From Alphaproteobacteria bacterium (GTDB lineage Bacteria; Pseudomonadota; Alphaproteobacteria; Micavibrionales; Micavibrionaceae), in the NCBI GenBank assembly GCA_021208265.1, contig JAJOJU010000046.1:1-64000 (forward strand): 64,000 nucleotides of DNA, given 5' to 3'. Made by a program: the position numbers and the translations under genes. This document shows, piece by piece, positions 55,386 through 64,000 of this stretch. How positions within the stretch are numbered: the stretch's first letter is position 1; the number at the start of each line of letters is the position of its first letter. The notes under the pieces were generated by a model. That model was not told the origin of the DNA. It saw only the letters and a list, made by a program, of their open reading frames with translations, and did no database searches.

Positions 55386-55612
55386 GCTGAGATGCTGCTT
55401 ATTTTTTCCTTGGGTTTTACTGACTCTTTCCATGGTGTCCTTAACCACATCTCAATATCGGCAAGCCTGTATCTGCGGGTTTTTCCGATAAGAATGGGGT
55501 CAACATCAAGGGAGTGTTCTTTGCCATTTTTTCTATAGCTCTTTTGTTGACGAACCCATGCTATAGAAACATCGAGAAGGTCAGCAAGGGATTGGTCATT
55601 CAGTAGTCTCAT
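55382..55612 (-). CDS. Excisionase-type HTH protein
   Basis: A 76-aa protein with an HTH (LNDQSLADLLDVSIAWVRQQ) and a wing ending in RYRLADIEMWLRTPW, in the style of excisionase/MerR-like DNA-binding proteins. It is probably the excisionase or regulator of island 2. No good ribosome binding site upstream. Confidence 0.65.
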   Translation of the reverse strand: MRLLNDQSLADLLDVSIAWVRQQKSYRKNGKEHSLDVDPILIGKTRRYRLADIEMWLRTPWKESVKPKEKISSISA

Positions 55613-55681
55613 TTTATTTTTGCAATTTCGTCTCTCATCTTAAAAATTTGTCCTTTTTATTTATTTTATAGAAGTAGATAT

Positions 55682-55912
55682 TTATATTATACATAATTTA
55701 TTAATAGAACAACAAATCAATACTTCAAATACTTGACATATTGGATCGGATAATGCTGTTTCCTGATCTTTTTCTGCGCGCGGCTGGTTATCCAGTTTGT
55801 CTGGATCGCTCACCAAGGCTGCTGCCGCAGAGAAGTCGTACTGATACGTACTCACAATAATAACCCCACACACCCGATTCGGTCTTTTGCCGAATTCATA
55901 AGTTAATGTCAC
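55682..55912 (-). CDS. Doubtful hypothetical ORF
   Basis: A 76-aa ORF starting at GTG, with TLTYEFGKRPNRVCGVIIVS at its start. The frame stays open upstream to about 56010 without a start codon, so it could be a truncated gene. AT-rich 3' half. I see no family and no ribosome binding site. Confidence 0.25.
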   Translation of the reverse strand: MTLTYEFGKRPNRVCGVIIVSTYQYDFSAAAALVSDPDKLDNQPRAEKDQETALSDPICQVFEVLICCSINKLCII

Positions 55913-56287
55913 ACATGCCGTATCTCTCTTAAATTCTGCCCGGCGTTGTTCGCTGGTGCAGCGTAGAAATACATTATGTATATAGACTATCCCTGCCCGG
56001 TTAACAAAGAATTACCATAAGAAAAAGAATGTGGATAAGTTGAGGCTTCTTGCGGTTTTTTTTCATAACTGTTGTATTTTTGCATCACTGGAGTAATTTT
56101 ATCTTTCTATAATTGAATTTTATTCTAGTTCTGCGGGGAAATACTTTCCATAACAACAATTATTGGTTGTGAGTTCTGTGGCGGGCGGGTGCTGGCCTTG
56201 ACGGCGGCAGGCCTTCATGTCACTGGTTTTATAGCCGTTCTCATCTATCTTTGGATGGCGACATCCGGAATAAACAGGAGCAATAAC
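55913..56287. other. Intergenic region upstream of hslV
   Basis: No clear gene. It contains a perfect DnaA box on the minus strand (TGTGGATAA, 56030-56038). The GC content rises near 56170, where the hslV leader begins. The open frame 56189-56287 ahead of hslV codes for a hydrophobic stretch that is probably not translated separately. Confidence 0.4.
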
Positions 56288-56805
56288 ATGACAACGATAC
56301 TTTCCGTACGTAAAGGCAGCGAAGTGGTGCTGGCAGGCGATGGTCAGGTTTCGCTGGGCCAGACGGTTATGAAATCGAATGCCCGCAAGGTGCGCCGTTT
56401 GGGCCGCGATGGTGAAATTATTGCCGGATTCGCGGGTGCCACGGCAGATGCTTTTACGCTGTTCGAACGGCTGGAAGCTAAATTAGAGGCCATCCCGGTC
56501 AGCTGATGCGTGCCTGCGTGGAGCTGGCGAAGGACTGGCGCACTGATCGTTATTTGCGGCGGTTGGAAGCCATTATGGCGGTGTGTGATAAGGAAGTTTC
56601 GCTTATTCTGTCCGGCACGGGCGATGTGATCGAGCCGGAAGACGGGCTGATCGGTATCGGGTCCGGCGGCAATTACGCTCTGGCGGCGGCGCGCGCGCTT
56701 ATTGATACGGATATGGGGCCTGAAGATATCGTCCGTAAATCCCTCAAAATCGCGGCGGATATCTGTGTTTACACGAATGACAATATCGTTCTGGAGAAGA
56801 TTTGA
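56288..56805 (+). CDS. hslV: ATP-dependent protease peptidase HslV, frameshifted
   Basis: The proteolytic subunit of HslUV. Catalytic Thr follows the initiator Met in [20 protein letters not shown]. The start has AGGAG eight bases upstream. The frame stops after EAIPVS, but one missing G near 56500 joins it to [20 protein letters not shown] and [20 protein letters not shown]. The restored protein is about 172 aa. hslU follows after one intervening gene. Confidence 0.93.
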
Positions 56806-57343
56806 GCGCCATAAATGATATCCTCTTTTGGGTCTGCGGGTTCGTTCTGTGCTGGCAGGCCTATATCCTGATTTTTAACCGCGGTATTCCAAATATAAGA
56901 ACAGCCCCCGCCGTGCGGGATGAGATGATCCGCCTGCTGCGGGGAGCCGGGGCAAAACGGATTTATGATCTGGGCGCAGGCGTTGGCGATTTAAGCCGCG
57001 CGATTGCCAAGACCCTGCCGGAGGCGCGGGTGACGGGGATCGAAATTTCAAAATCCGCCTGCCGTAAGGCGGAAACACGTGCCCGCCGTGCCGGGTTTGA
57101 TAACCTTGATTACAAGCAGGCTGATTTCATGAAAACGGATTTGTCGGATGCGGACGGGGTTGTCATGTTTCTTCTCGATACCATGATGCCCTGTTGCGGG
57201 AAAAACTGCGGAAGGAGTTAAAGCCCGGCACGATTGTCATCTCCAACAAATTTCCCTTGGGCGGCGACTGGGCGCCGGAGCATGAGATCACGGTCAAAAC
57301 GCGCTATTTAAACCAGAAAATGCTTTATGTGTACCGGGCTTGA
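56802..57343 (+). CDS. Class I SAM-dependent methyltransferase, frameshifted
   Basis: About 180 aa with an N-terminal hydrophobic segment ([20 protein letters not shown]). The SAM-binding motif I is [15 protein letters not shown], followed by [19 protein letters not shown] missing or extra base near 57190 changes the frame: the end is [20 protein letters not shown] and MLYVYRA. The TTG start overlaps the hslV stop. It sits between hslV and hslU in the same orientation, and the substrate is not evident. Confidence 0.8.
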
Positions 57344-57374
57344 TTCCATCACAGCTGCGCTCTAAGTTAGGCCC

Positions 57375-58729
57375 ATGAACGCAATTCTTGGTACCAAAAC
57401 AGAGTCCGTAAATGACATCCCCGCTTTTTCCCCGCGCGAGATTGTAAGCGAGCTTGACCGCTTTATCATTGGTCAGGGCGATGCGAAAAAAGCGGTGGCG
57501 ATTGCGCTGCGGAACCGCTGGCGGCGTATGCAGCTTCCTGCCGCTTTACAGGAAGAAATTTACCCGAAAAATATCCTGATGATCGGCCCCACAGGTGTGG
57601 GGAAAACCGAAATTGCACGGCGCCTGGCAAAACTGGCGCAAGCGCCGTTTCTGAAAGTGGAGGCCACAAAATTCACAGAAGTGGGCTATGTGGGCAAGGA
57701 TGTGGAATCGATTATTCGGGATTTAGTCGACAACGCCATCCACATGATGCGCGAAAAGATGAGAAAGACCGTGACGGCGCAGGCCGAACTGACGGCGGAA
57801 GAGCGCGTTCTTGATGCGCTGGTCGGTGAAAATGCGGGCGAGGGAACACGCAATAATTTCCGGGAGAAGCTGCGTAAAGGCGAGCTTAACGACCGTCAGA
57901 TCGATATCGAGGTGACCGACAATTCCAACCCGTTCGGTGGCATGATGGATATTCCGGGCATGCCGGGCGCGAGCATGTCGATGATCAACATGAATGATCT
58001 GTTCGGTAAAGCTATGGGCGGGCGCACCAAAAAACGCAAAATGAGCGTGGCGGAAAGTTATGATGTGCTGGTCGCCGAAGAATCCGACAAGCTTCTGGAT
58101 GAAGAAAAAAATGGTCGATCTGGCGCTGGAGCTGGTTGAACAAAACGGCATCGTCTTTATTGACGAGATTGATAAAATCGCCGCCCGGCAGGATGTGAAA
58201 GGCGGTGATGTAAGCCGTGAAGGTGTGCAGCGTGATTTGCTGCCGCTGATTGAGGGGACAACCGTGAACACCAAACACGGCCCCGTTAAAACCGATCATA
58301 TTTTGTTTATTGCGTCCGGTGCATTTCATTATGCCAAGCCGTCGGATTTGCTGGCGGAATTGCAAGGGCGCCTTCCCATACGTGTGGAGCTGAAGGCCCT
58401 GACGATGGATGATTTCAAACGCATTTTGAAAGACACCGAAGCCAGTTTGATCGAACAATCCGTAGCCCTTATCGGCACGGAAGATGTGACGCTGGTGTTT
58501 GAAGATGAAGCGATTGATGAGATTGCCCGCCTGTCATTCGAAGATGAACGAGCGCGTGGAAAATATCGGCGCGCGGCGTTTGCATACGGTGATTGAAAAA
58601 TTGCTGGAGGAGATATCTTTTACGGCATCCGACCGCAGCGGCGAAACGGTGACGATTACAGCGGATTATGTGCGTAAGACTGTCGAAAGCCTCGTGAAAT
58701 CGGCCGACCTGAGCCGGTTTATTTTATAA
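57375..58729 (+). CDS. hslU: HslUV ATPase subunit HslU, frameshifted
   Basis: The AAA+ unfoldase of Hsl[22 protein letters not shown] opens it. The Walker A is [11 protein letters not shown], the Walker [10 protein letters not shown], and the I-domain lies between them (residues ~105-245). The sensor/arginine-finger regions follow. The frame breaks twice: at the A-run near 58107-58113 ([20 protein letters not shown]) and near 58543 ([21 protein letters not shown]). The restored protein is about 450 aa. Confidence 0.94.
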
Positions 58730-58732
58730 GCA

Positions 58733-60001
58733 TCAGCAAGGTTCAATGCTTTCCACAGGGAAATAGACATGCCGTGTATGGCAGGGGGTTTGCAGTTCCT
58801 TGCGTTCCAAAGACAGTGAGCTTAAATCAAAATTGGCGGGTTTATCTTGCGCAAGCCGGGAGACGATCTCGGCTACTGCCCCCGAAAGCCGTGCCCCTTC
58901 CCCGTTATCACCGCAAGCAATAATAATTCGTTTATCATCTGGAAAAGTCCCTAAAAACATAGCTTCGCTGGGGGAGTCGTTATCGGTCCAGACGCAAGCG
59001 GCATCTTTGATAACCGGGCGGCTTTTTGTGGCGGGAAAATATTTATCCGTATATTTACGAACGCGCGCTTCATCGGCGTCATCGGTAGGAATGCCGAGCC
59101 GCAGCGCCAGAGGGTCCGGGTCAAAAAATTCGCCCTTATGCCGTGTGGCGCCGATTTTAATGCCGGGTGTGAAGGGTGATGATCCCGCATTTTTTATCAC
59201 CGGAAAGCCGTAGAAATTATCGGCATAATTTTTCCCGATGGTCAGCACGGGCAGATTTTCCCAGCGGTAATCGGCATCGTCATCTGCCGGGTCAATCCAC
59301 GCCACATATCCGCGCTCGGGGGTGGAATTATCGATCACGCAGCGCAGGCCCATATCTTCCAGCAATTTTCCCGACCAAGCCCCGGCGGCAATAATCAGTT
59401 TTTTTGTAGTGAACTGCCCTTTGTTTGTGGTGACCAGCAGGCGGCCATCCGGCAGGGATGATATATCTTTGAACCGGGTTTCAAAATGCAGGTCAGCGCC
59501 ATTTTGCCGCGCCAGCATGTAGTGAAATTCAAGCATTCTCTCCGGTACTAAAATGCCGGATTGTTTATCGTGAACCAGCTTGTAATCATCCGGGATATTC
59601 AGAACAGGAAAACGCTTTTTGACGGCGGCAGCATCCAGAATGTCATGGGGGATGTTGTGACGGATAACACTTTCCTGTGCGCCTTTGAAAATATCGCTGT
59701 CCGCCGGTCCGCCGTATAACCCCCCCGTCTCATAAAACACAGGGTCGATGCCATAGGCAGCGCATTCAGCATTTAATGCGTGATATATTTCCAGCGAGCG
59801 TAGAACCATGGGGGTATAAATATCGACCTCCCACTCCACGGCGCGGACGATCCGCGTTTCGCCGAAAGAGGCGCCCATGGAAGGGCCTTCCGGGTATTGT
59901 TCCAGCATCGCAACCTTGTATCCGGGCGTTTGCGAGAGGCGGTAAACAGCCTGACTGCCGACCAGTCCGCCGCCAATAACAATGCAATCGTAATTCTGCA
60001 T
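58733..60001 (-). CDS. FAD-dependent oxidoreductase (sarcosine oxidase-like)
   Basis: About 422 aa, starting MQNYDCIVIGGGLVGSQAVY, with the Rossmann motif GGGLVGS. It belongs to the DAO family close to monomeric sarcosine / N-methyl amino acid oxidases. GASFGETRIVR is characteristic, and ACVWTDNDSPSEAMFLG carries a Cys at the position of covalent FAD attachment in that group. GDNGEGARLSGAVAEIV closes the FAD site. It should oxidise a secondary amine and release peroxide; the substrate is not predictable. It is convergent with hslU. Confidence 0.88.
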   Translation of the reverse strand: MQNYDCIVIGGGLVGSQAVYRLSQTPGYKVAMLEQYPEGPSMGASFGETRIVRAVEWEVDIYTPMVLRSLEIYHALNAECAAYGIDPVFYETGGLYGGPADSDIFKGAQESVIRHNIPHDILDAAAVKKRFPVLNIPDDYKLVHDKQSGILVPERMLEFHYMLARQNGADLHFETRFKDISSLPDGRLLVTTNKGQFTTKKLIIAAGAWSGKLLEDMGLRCVIDNSTPERGYVAWIDPADDDADYRWENLPVLTIGKNYADNFYGFPVIKNAGSSPFTPGIKIGATRHKGEFFDPDPLALRLGIPTDDADEARVRKYTDKYFPATKSRPVIKDAACVWTDNDSPSEAMFLGTFPDDKRIIIACGDNGEGARLSGAVAEIVSRLAQDKPANFDLSSLSLERKELQTPCHTRHVYFPVESIEPC

Positions 60002-60081
60002 ATGTTTATGGTTAATAACTTTCTGGTCCGCCGTCAATCTTTGCGGTTCATTTTATGCCGCCGTTTTGCTTCAATGGGCTT

Positions 60082-61080
60082 ATGAAGATCAGGATATTGC
60101 TTGCGCTGGGATTGTTATGGACGGCAAACGCTTATGCGGCGGAACCACCGCGTTTTTTGCTGCCGCTTGATTGCGTTATGGGTGAAACATGTTGGGCAGC
60201 AAATTATGTTGATATGGACCCCAAGCCGGATAGCGTCAGGGATTTCACTTGCGGCCCGCGCAGTTTCGAGGCGCATCAGGGGACAGATTTTGCCGTGCGC
60301 TCCCGCGCTGAAATGCATAAAGGCGTGAATGTTCTGGCGGCGCTGGACGGTACAGTCTTGCGCGTACGTGACGGTGAAACCGATACCGAAAAAGCGCCTG
60401 CCGACCTTGAAAAAATTCATGCCGAAAACAAGGATTGCGGTAACGGCGTTTATGTTGACCATGCCAAGGCTGGGTTTAAAGGCCTGACGACACTTTACTG
60501 CCATATGAAACAGGGCTCGGTCAAGGTAAAGGCAGGTGATGCCGTAAAAGCGGGCGATGTTTTGGGCCAGGTGGGGCAAAGCGGTTTTGCCGAATTTCCG
60601 CATGTGCATTTTAGTATTATCTGGGAAGGCGCCGTTGTTGACCCGTTTACGGGCGTAAACAGCAGCGATGGTTGCGGCGGGTTTAAGCGTAAGCTCTGGA
60701 AAGACGCGGGCATGACCTACACACCCATTTCCATTTATGACGGCGGTTTCCGTGCGGCGCCGCCCGATTTTGAAGTCATCAAGGCAGGTGATAGCGCCCC
60801 AAAAACATTATCACCCGCTTCCGAAGCTTTGGTGTTTTGGACGGGCCTGTTCGGCGTGCGCGAAGGTGATCAGATTGCGCTCACCATTACTGATCCGAAC
60901 GGTGTGGAATTCATCCGCCGTGATATTACACAAGATGTAACCCGCGCCCGGCAGTTTTATTTTACGGGGCGCGAATTGAAAGGCAGAACGATCCCCGCTG
61001 GAAAATGGACGGGTAAAGTTTTGCTGCACCGTGCCGGCATCACCGATCAGATCCGCGAATTTGATATCACCGTGCAATAA
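60082..61080 (+). CDS. Peptidase M23 family protein
   Basis: A 332-aa secreted metalloprotease-like protein. The signal peptide is MKIRILLALGLLWTANAYA. The LytM/M23 fold is visible with HQGTDFAV (HxxxD Zn site), TLYCHMKQGSVKVKAGDAV (HM) and FPHVHFSII (HxH). A C-terminal beta domain follows (VKAGDSAPKTLSPASEALVF onward). Likely a periplasmic peptidoglycan endopeptidase. Its stop overlaps the convergent protease-like gene by 14 bp. Confidence 0.92.
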   Translation: MKIRILLALGLLWTANAYAAEPPRFLLPLDCVMGETCWAANYVDMDPKPDSVRDFTCGPRSFEAHQGTDFAVRSRAEMHKGVNVLAALDGTVLRVRDGETDTEKAPADLEKIHAENKDCGNGVYVDHAKAGFKGLTTLYCHMKQGSVKVKAGDAVKAGDVLGQVGQSGFAEFPHVHFSIIWEGAVVDPFTGVNSSDGCGGFKRKLWKDAGMTYTPISIYDGGFRAAPPDFEVIKAGDSAPKTLSPASEALVFWTGLFGVREGDQIALTITDPNGVEFIRRDITQDVTRARQFYFTGRELKGRTIPAGKWTGKVLLHRAGITDQIREFDITVQ

Positions 61081-62515
61081 CGATGGGCTCATCGGTTGCC
61101 GCTTGCGGCGCAACTTCGCCTGGCGGCAGAATGTGCAGCCGCGCCAGGGCTTCTTCGACCGGGATAAAATAATTGAGGCCGACACCGTGGCGGAGTTTTT
61201 CTTCACCGTCCGTATCCGTTACCTCGTAAGGGCCTTCGGTAATGCCGATGATATTGCCGTATTCATCAAGCAGCGGGCCGCCATCGGAACCACGGTGAAT
61301 TTCAACATCGCCCTGAATATAATTCTGTGCCACGCCGAATAATTTGTAGTTTTTGCGGTGGGCGCTGACGATGCCTTTGGTAAGGGTGTCGGTCATGTAT
61401 TTCCAGTCAAGCGGCGCGCCGATGGCGTAAATATCCTCCCCCACTTTGGGCCATGCTGCACGGATCGGCAGGGTTGTGATTTCCAGCCCTTCCGGGATTT
61501 CTTCCAGTTTTAAAAGTGCGACATTGCGGGATTTATCAACGCGTAAAACTTCCGCCGGGATTTTAAATTTCCGGTCGGATGTCACGATGCGGGTGCGCAA
61601 AGCATCACCCACCGCGGTGAAAGTGGTGAGGATATGCCCCTGCTTGCTGATGAAAAAGCCTGAACCGTGCCCGAATTTTTGTACCATCACGGCGGCCTTG
61701 CGCCCGTCTTCCGCCCATTTGCCAAAGGGCTGCGTAGAAAGAGGTTGCACGGGCAGCACAACATCCTCAAGCGGATCGAATTTACGGGGGCGCGATGCCC
61801 AATCATCATCAAGGCGCTTTTGCCGTTCGCTGATGCCGTAATCTTTTGGCTTCATGCCCTTAACGATAAGATCATAAAACTGCGGGTCGGAAGCCAGATT
61901 ATGCGTGGCCATTTCAAACGCATCATGGAACATGAGCGCGAGACCTTCCACATTGTGCAGGCGGCGCTTGGTGTAACCTTCGGTGCGGGTTTTATAAACG
62001 GCGGTGCGTTTAACAGGGTCCCACACGCTCCAGTCTATCGCCACATAAAGCTCGCCCCGTTCACCCTTGTTGGGGCGATAGAAAAGATAGTAATCCTTGC
62101 CGGATGAGACGCATTCATCAACCTGCACATCGCGCAGCTTGGCCTTGATGGAATATTCAGCGCGCTCCACATCGTCTTCCGCTTCTTCGTCGATTAGATC
62201 CAGCCCCTCCACCACGTCATAGCCGTTGGCTTCCATGGCGTCATGAAAGCTTTGCTTGATGTATTTAGGCTCAATTATATCCTTAATGGCAGATCGTTTG
62301 AGGGGATCACCCGATACCGTGCAAAAAACGCCGTTACGCTCTTTCCCCACATTACTGCCGGGCGGCAAAACCAGCTCAAGGCTTGACCATTTGATCGGTG
62401 AGGGCCGTGCATCTTCCGGCATGATAACGGACGGGGCGTAATCAACCTCGCGCACCAGCGGGCCGCAGGACGTTACAAAGACAAGCGTAAGGAAAAGGAT
62501 AAGGCAGCGTTTCAT
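61067..62515 (-). CDS. Trypsin-like (S1C) lipoprotein with lost catalytic triad
   Basis: A 482-aa lipoprotein; the lipobox is VTSC at Cys17. Residues ~40-250 are an uncharacterised N-terminal domain. Residues ~280-460 follow the HtrA/S1C pattern (GSGFFISKQGHILT, VALLKL, GGPLLDEYGNIIGI). The three catalytic positions are changed: the His of ILTNAHVV reads Thr300, the Asp of RDVALLKL is Asn331, and the Ser of GNSGGP is Asp411. It is therefore probably a non-proteolytic binding protein. The frame is intact. Confidence 0.85.
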   Translation of the reverse strand: MKRCLILFLTLVFVTSCGPLVREVDYAPSVIMPEDARPSPIKWSSLELVLPPGSNVGKERNGVFCTVSGDPLKRSAIKDIIEPKYIKQSFHDAMEANGYDVVEGLDLIDEEAEDDVERAEYSIKAKLRDVQVDECVSSGKDYYLFYRPNKGERGELYVAIDWSVWDPVKRTAVYKTRTEGYTKRRLHNVEGLALMFHDAFEMATHNLASDPQFYDLIVKGMKPKDYGISERQKRLDDDWASRPRKFDPLEDVVLPVQPLSTQPFGKWAEDGRKAAVMVQKFGHGSGFFISKQGHILTTFTAVGDALRTRIVTSDRKFKIPAEVLRVDKSRNVALLKLEEIPEGLEITTLPIRAAWPKVGEDIYAIGAPLDWKYMTDTLTKGIVSAHRKNYKLFGVAQNYIQGDVEIHRGSDGGPLLDEYGNIIGITEGPYEVTDTDGEEKLRHGVGLNYFIPVEEALARLHILPPGEVAPQAATDEPIVIAR

Positions 62516-62661
62516 AGCCGGAATTGTAGCTTGTCGTACGCAGGCCGTCCACGCCTTATAAGCGCCGGAGCTAAAGCTATTATTGAGGCTGAAGAGCCTA
62601 TTCCATGTTTTTGTACCAGGCCTGACTTGACATTCTTGTTGCTGATGGATATTCCGGGCAT

Positions 62662-63909
62662 ATGTCAGGAAGTCTGGAAAGAATAACCGCGGAGCTTGAA
62701 CAGCTAAAAGACCCTAATGTTACAGGAACATGGGTTTCTGCACTGGTGAAAGAGATACCGGAGCTGGGGCGATTGCCACCCATATCCAACGACTTCTGGA
62801 CGTCTGATCTTAAAAAGGCTGTTTGCAATCCATTTTTTCTTCACGGACTTAAAAACGTTATTATTCCCAATATTTCCTACGAAAAAGCCCTGACCCGGCT
62901 TAGGAAAGCATTGCTTCTTTTTCAGCCGGATATCCCGGATTTTATCGAAGCCATGCAAGCGCAGTGTTTTCTGAATGAATATGTTTTTTACGTCAGTGAT
63001 GAAGAAAAGGAAGCACTTAAAAACACCCCCCTGCGCGCGCTTTATGAAAGTCCCCCTTATAAAAATCATCCGGTACTGGCCCTTTCAGATATTGAGGATA
63101 AGGTCTCTAAGAAGGTGAAAAGCCAATATGAAGAAAACCCTTATCCCAGATGGGCCACCATTAATAAAACCGACCTGGAGATTGACCATACGGTTCGTAA
63201 TGTTCTGGTCGCCGGTTGCGGTACGGGGAGACAATCCGTTTATGCGGGATTCGGTTTTCCGAATGCAAAAATCACAGCAATAGATTTGAGTCAGGCCAGC
63301 CTTTCCTATGCCATGGAGAAGACAAAGGAGTATGGGCTAGAGATTGCTTATTATCAGGGAGATCTGCTGCACGCTGCAAAATTAAACCAGAAGTTTGATT
63401 TAATTCTTTGCAGCGGTGTTCTCCACCACATGGAAGACCCGGAAGCAGGGTTTGATGCCCTGCTTGATGTGTTGGCGGAAGGGGGCAGAATGAAGCTTGG
63501 TCTTTATAGCAGGCTGGCCCGTTACGATGTCAATTACTGCCGCGCGCATATAAAGCAAAAAGGATATCAGTCGACAGCTGACGATATTAGAGCCTTCAGG
63601 ATGGATGTTATGAATGCCGCCGGCATGCTTTCCGATCTTAAATTGCGGGCAGATTTTTATACGTTGTCCCGCTGCCGCGATTTGGTTTTTCATGTCCAGG
63701 AACATCAGTTTTCTATCCCGGAGATAAAAGAATTTGTGGGCAAGAAAGCTAAATTCCTCGGCTTCCAGGTTGATCCTGTCTTATGGGATCAATATCAAAA
63801 GGAATTCCCGCATAATCCGGATGCGGCTGATCTTGATCAATGGCATTTGTTTGAACAAAAATATCCGCATAGTTTTCGCAATATGTACAATTTTATCCTG
63901 CAGAAATAA
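62662..63909 (+). CDS. SAM-dependent methyltransferase
   Basis: A 415-aa protein. An N-terminal helical part (residues ~1-150) precedes a class I methyltransferase domain: NVLVAGCGTGRQSVYAGFGF (motif I), ITAIDLSQASLSYA, and ILCSGVLHHMEDPEAG. QYEENPYPRW is a conserved element of the type seen before this domain in relatives with TPR N-termini. Substrate unknown. Confidence 0.88.
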   Translation: MSGSLERITAELEQLKDPNVTGTWVSALVKEIPELGRLPPISNDFWTSDLKKAVCNPFFLHGLKNVIIPNISYEKALTRLRKALLLFQPDIPDFIEAMQAQCFLNEYVFYVSDEEKEALKNTPLRALYESPPYKNHPVLALSDIEDKVSKKVKSQYEENPYPRWATINKTDLEIDHTVRNVLVAGCGTGRQSVYAGFGFPNAKITAIDLSQASLSYAMEKTKEYGLEIAYYQGDLLHAAKLNQKFDLILCSGVLHHMEDPEAGFDALLDVLAEGGRMKLGLYSRLARYDVNYCRAHIKQKGYQSTADDIRAFRMDVMNAAGMLSDLKLRADFYTLSRCRDLVFHVQEHQFSIPEIKEFVGKKAKFLGFQVDPVLWDQYQKEFPHNPDAADLDQWHLFEQKYPHSFRNMYNFILQK

Positions 63910-64000
63910 GCCTGGTTAATCCTTGCGCATCAAATTCAAGGTGCGGGGCAAGGGAATACATGCTTTAATACCACTCATGAAACAACGCAAAGCTAGCCTG
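63910..64000. other. Window end
   Basis: A short non-coding tail; no feature is visible before the sequence stops. Confidence 0.5.

Larger units (their letters stand above)
51577..55620. mobile_element. Integrative island 2 at tRNA-Gly(GCC)
   Basis: A tyrosine recombinase begins 99 bp past the tRNA 3' end, followed by a Cys-rich protein, a GIY-YIG protein, an XRE regulator, two small membrane proteins and an excisionase-like HTH gene. The AT-rich, low-function content contrasts with the hslV region. No direct repeat of the tRNA 3' end was found, so the right edge (somewhere 55.4-56.2 kb) is not fixed. Confidence 0.6.

Noticed and set aside
56189-56287. N-terminal extension of HslV
   Set aside because: The mature HslV must begin with Thr after Met, and AGGAG precedes the ATG at 56288.
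1-64000. CRISPR array
   Set aside because: No regularly spaced direct repeats of 25-40 bp were seen, and no cas genes are present.
1-64000. Pseudogene status for the broken core genes
   Set aside because: The breaks are single bases, often in homopolymers, with family motifs intact on both sides, and the genes are essential.

Overview
The window reads as a chromosomal segment of an alphaproteobacterium. The strongest markers are a GcrA cell-cycle regulator, the run acpS-lepB-rnc-era with rsh and rpoZ nearby, a TorF-type outer-membrane protein, hslV-hslU, and the alphaproteobacterial order rlmB / tRNA-Tyr / tRNA-Gly / tuf. CtrA-type boxes (TTAA-N7-TTAA) and a perfect DnaA box upstream of gcrA fit this. 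I cannot place it to genus.

Layout. 1-1.5 kb: tuf and a small ORF. 1.5-8.4 kb: integrative island 1, lying between tRNA-Gly(UCC) and tuf, with a P4-type integrase, AlpA, HTH genes, a second tyrosine recombinase, an AbiTii gene, and a divergent TPR / DUF6804 / HEPN operon preceded by a structured RNA and terminator. 8.4-11.2 kb: tRNA-Gly(UCC), tRNA-Gly(CCC), an acyl-homoserine-lactone quorum-sensing operon (XRE, LuxR, LuxI, small gene) and tRNA-Tyr. 11.3-25.6 kb: rlmB, an orphan small transcription unit, polA, a DUF1223 protein, an alpha/beta-hydrolase-like protein, rpmI-rplT, pheS, a GNAT gene, two related Sel1-like proteins on the opposite strand, and pheT. 25.5-33 kb: PQ-loop-like membrane protein, fadD, double cold-shock protein, and an RND efflux pump with its adaptor. 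33-42.5 kb: gcrA, era, rnc, lepB, acpS, DUF2062, apt, rsh, rpoZ, NYN protein, uracil-DNA glycosylase. 42.5-51.5 kb: chemoreceptor, TorF, leuA, Trm112-like, LON-like, CnoX, YbaK-like, small genes. 51.5-55.6 kb: island 2 at tRNA-Gly(GCC). 56.3-64 kb: hslV, methyltransferase, hslU, FAD oxidoreductase, M23 peptidase, a protease-like lipoprotein that has lost its triad, and a second methyltransferase.

About sixteen genes, many of them essential (polA, pheT, lepB, acpS, rlmB, hslU), are broken by single-base indels, often in homopolymers, and the frame is restored by one base each time. I read this as uncorrected assembly error, not pseudogenisation, and annotate each as one gene with its break points.

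The most interesting part is in island 1. A minus-strand promoter drives a ~200-nt RNA with a 17-bp closing helix, several hairpins, a possible pseudoknot switch and a strong intrinsic terminator. Directly behind it are the TPR / DUF6804 / HEPN genes, and AbiTii is divergent. This looks like an RNA-controlled, defence-type module that I do not recognise.
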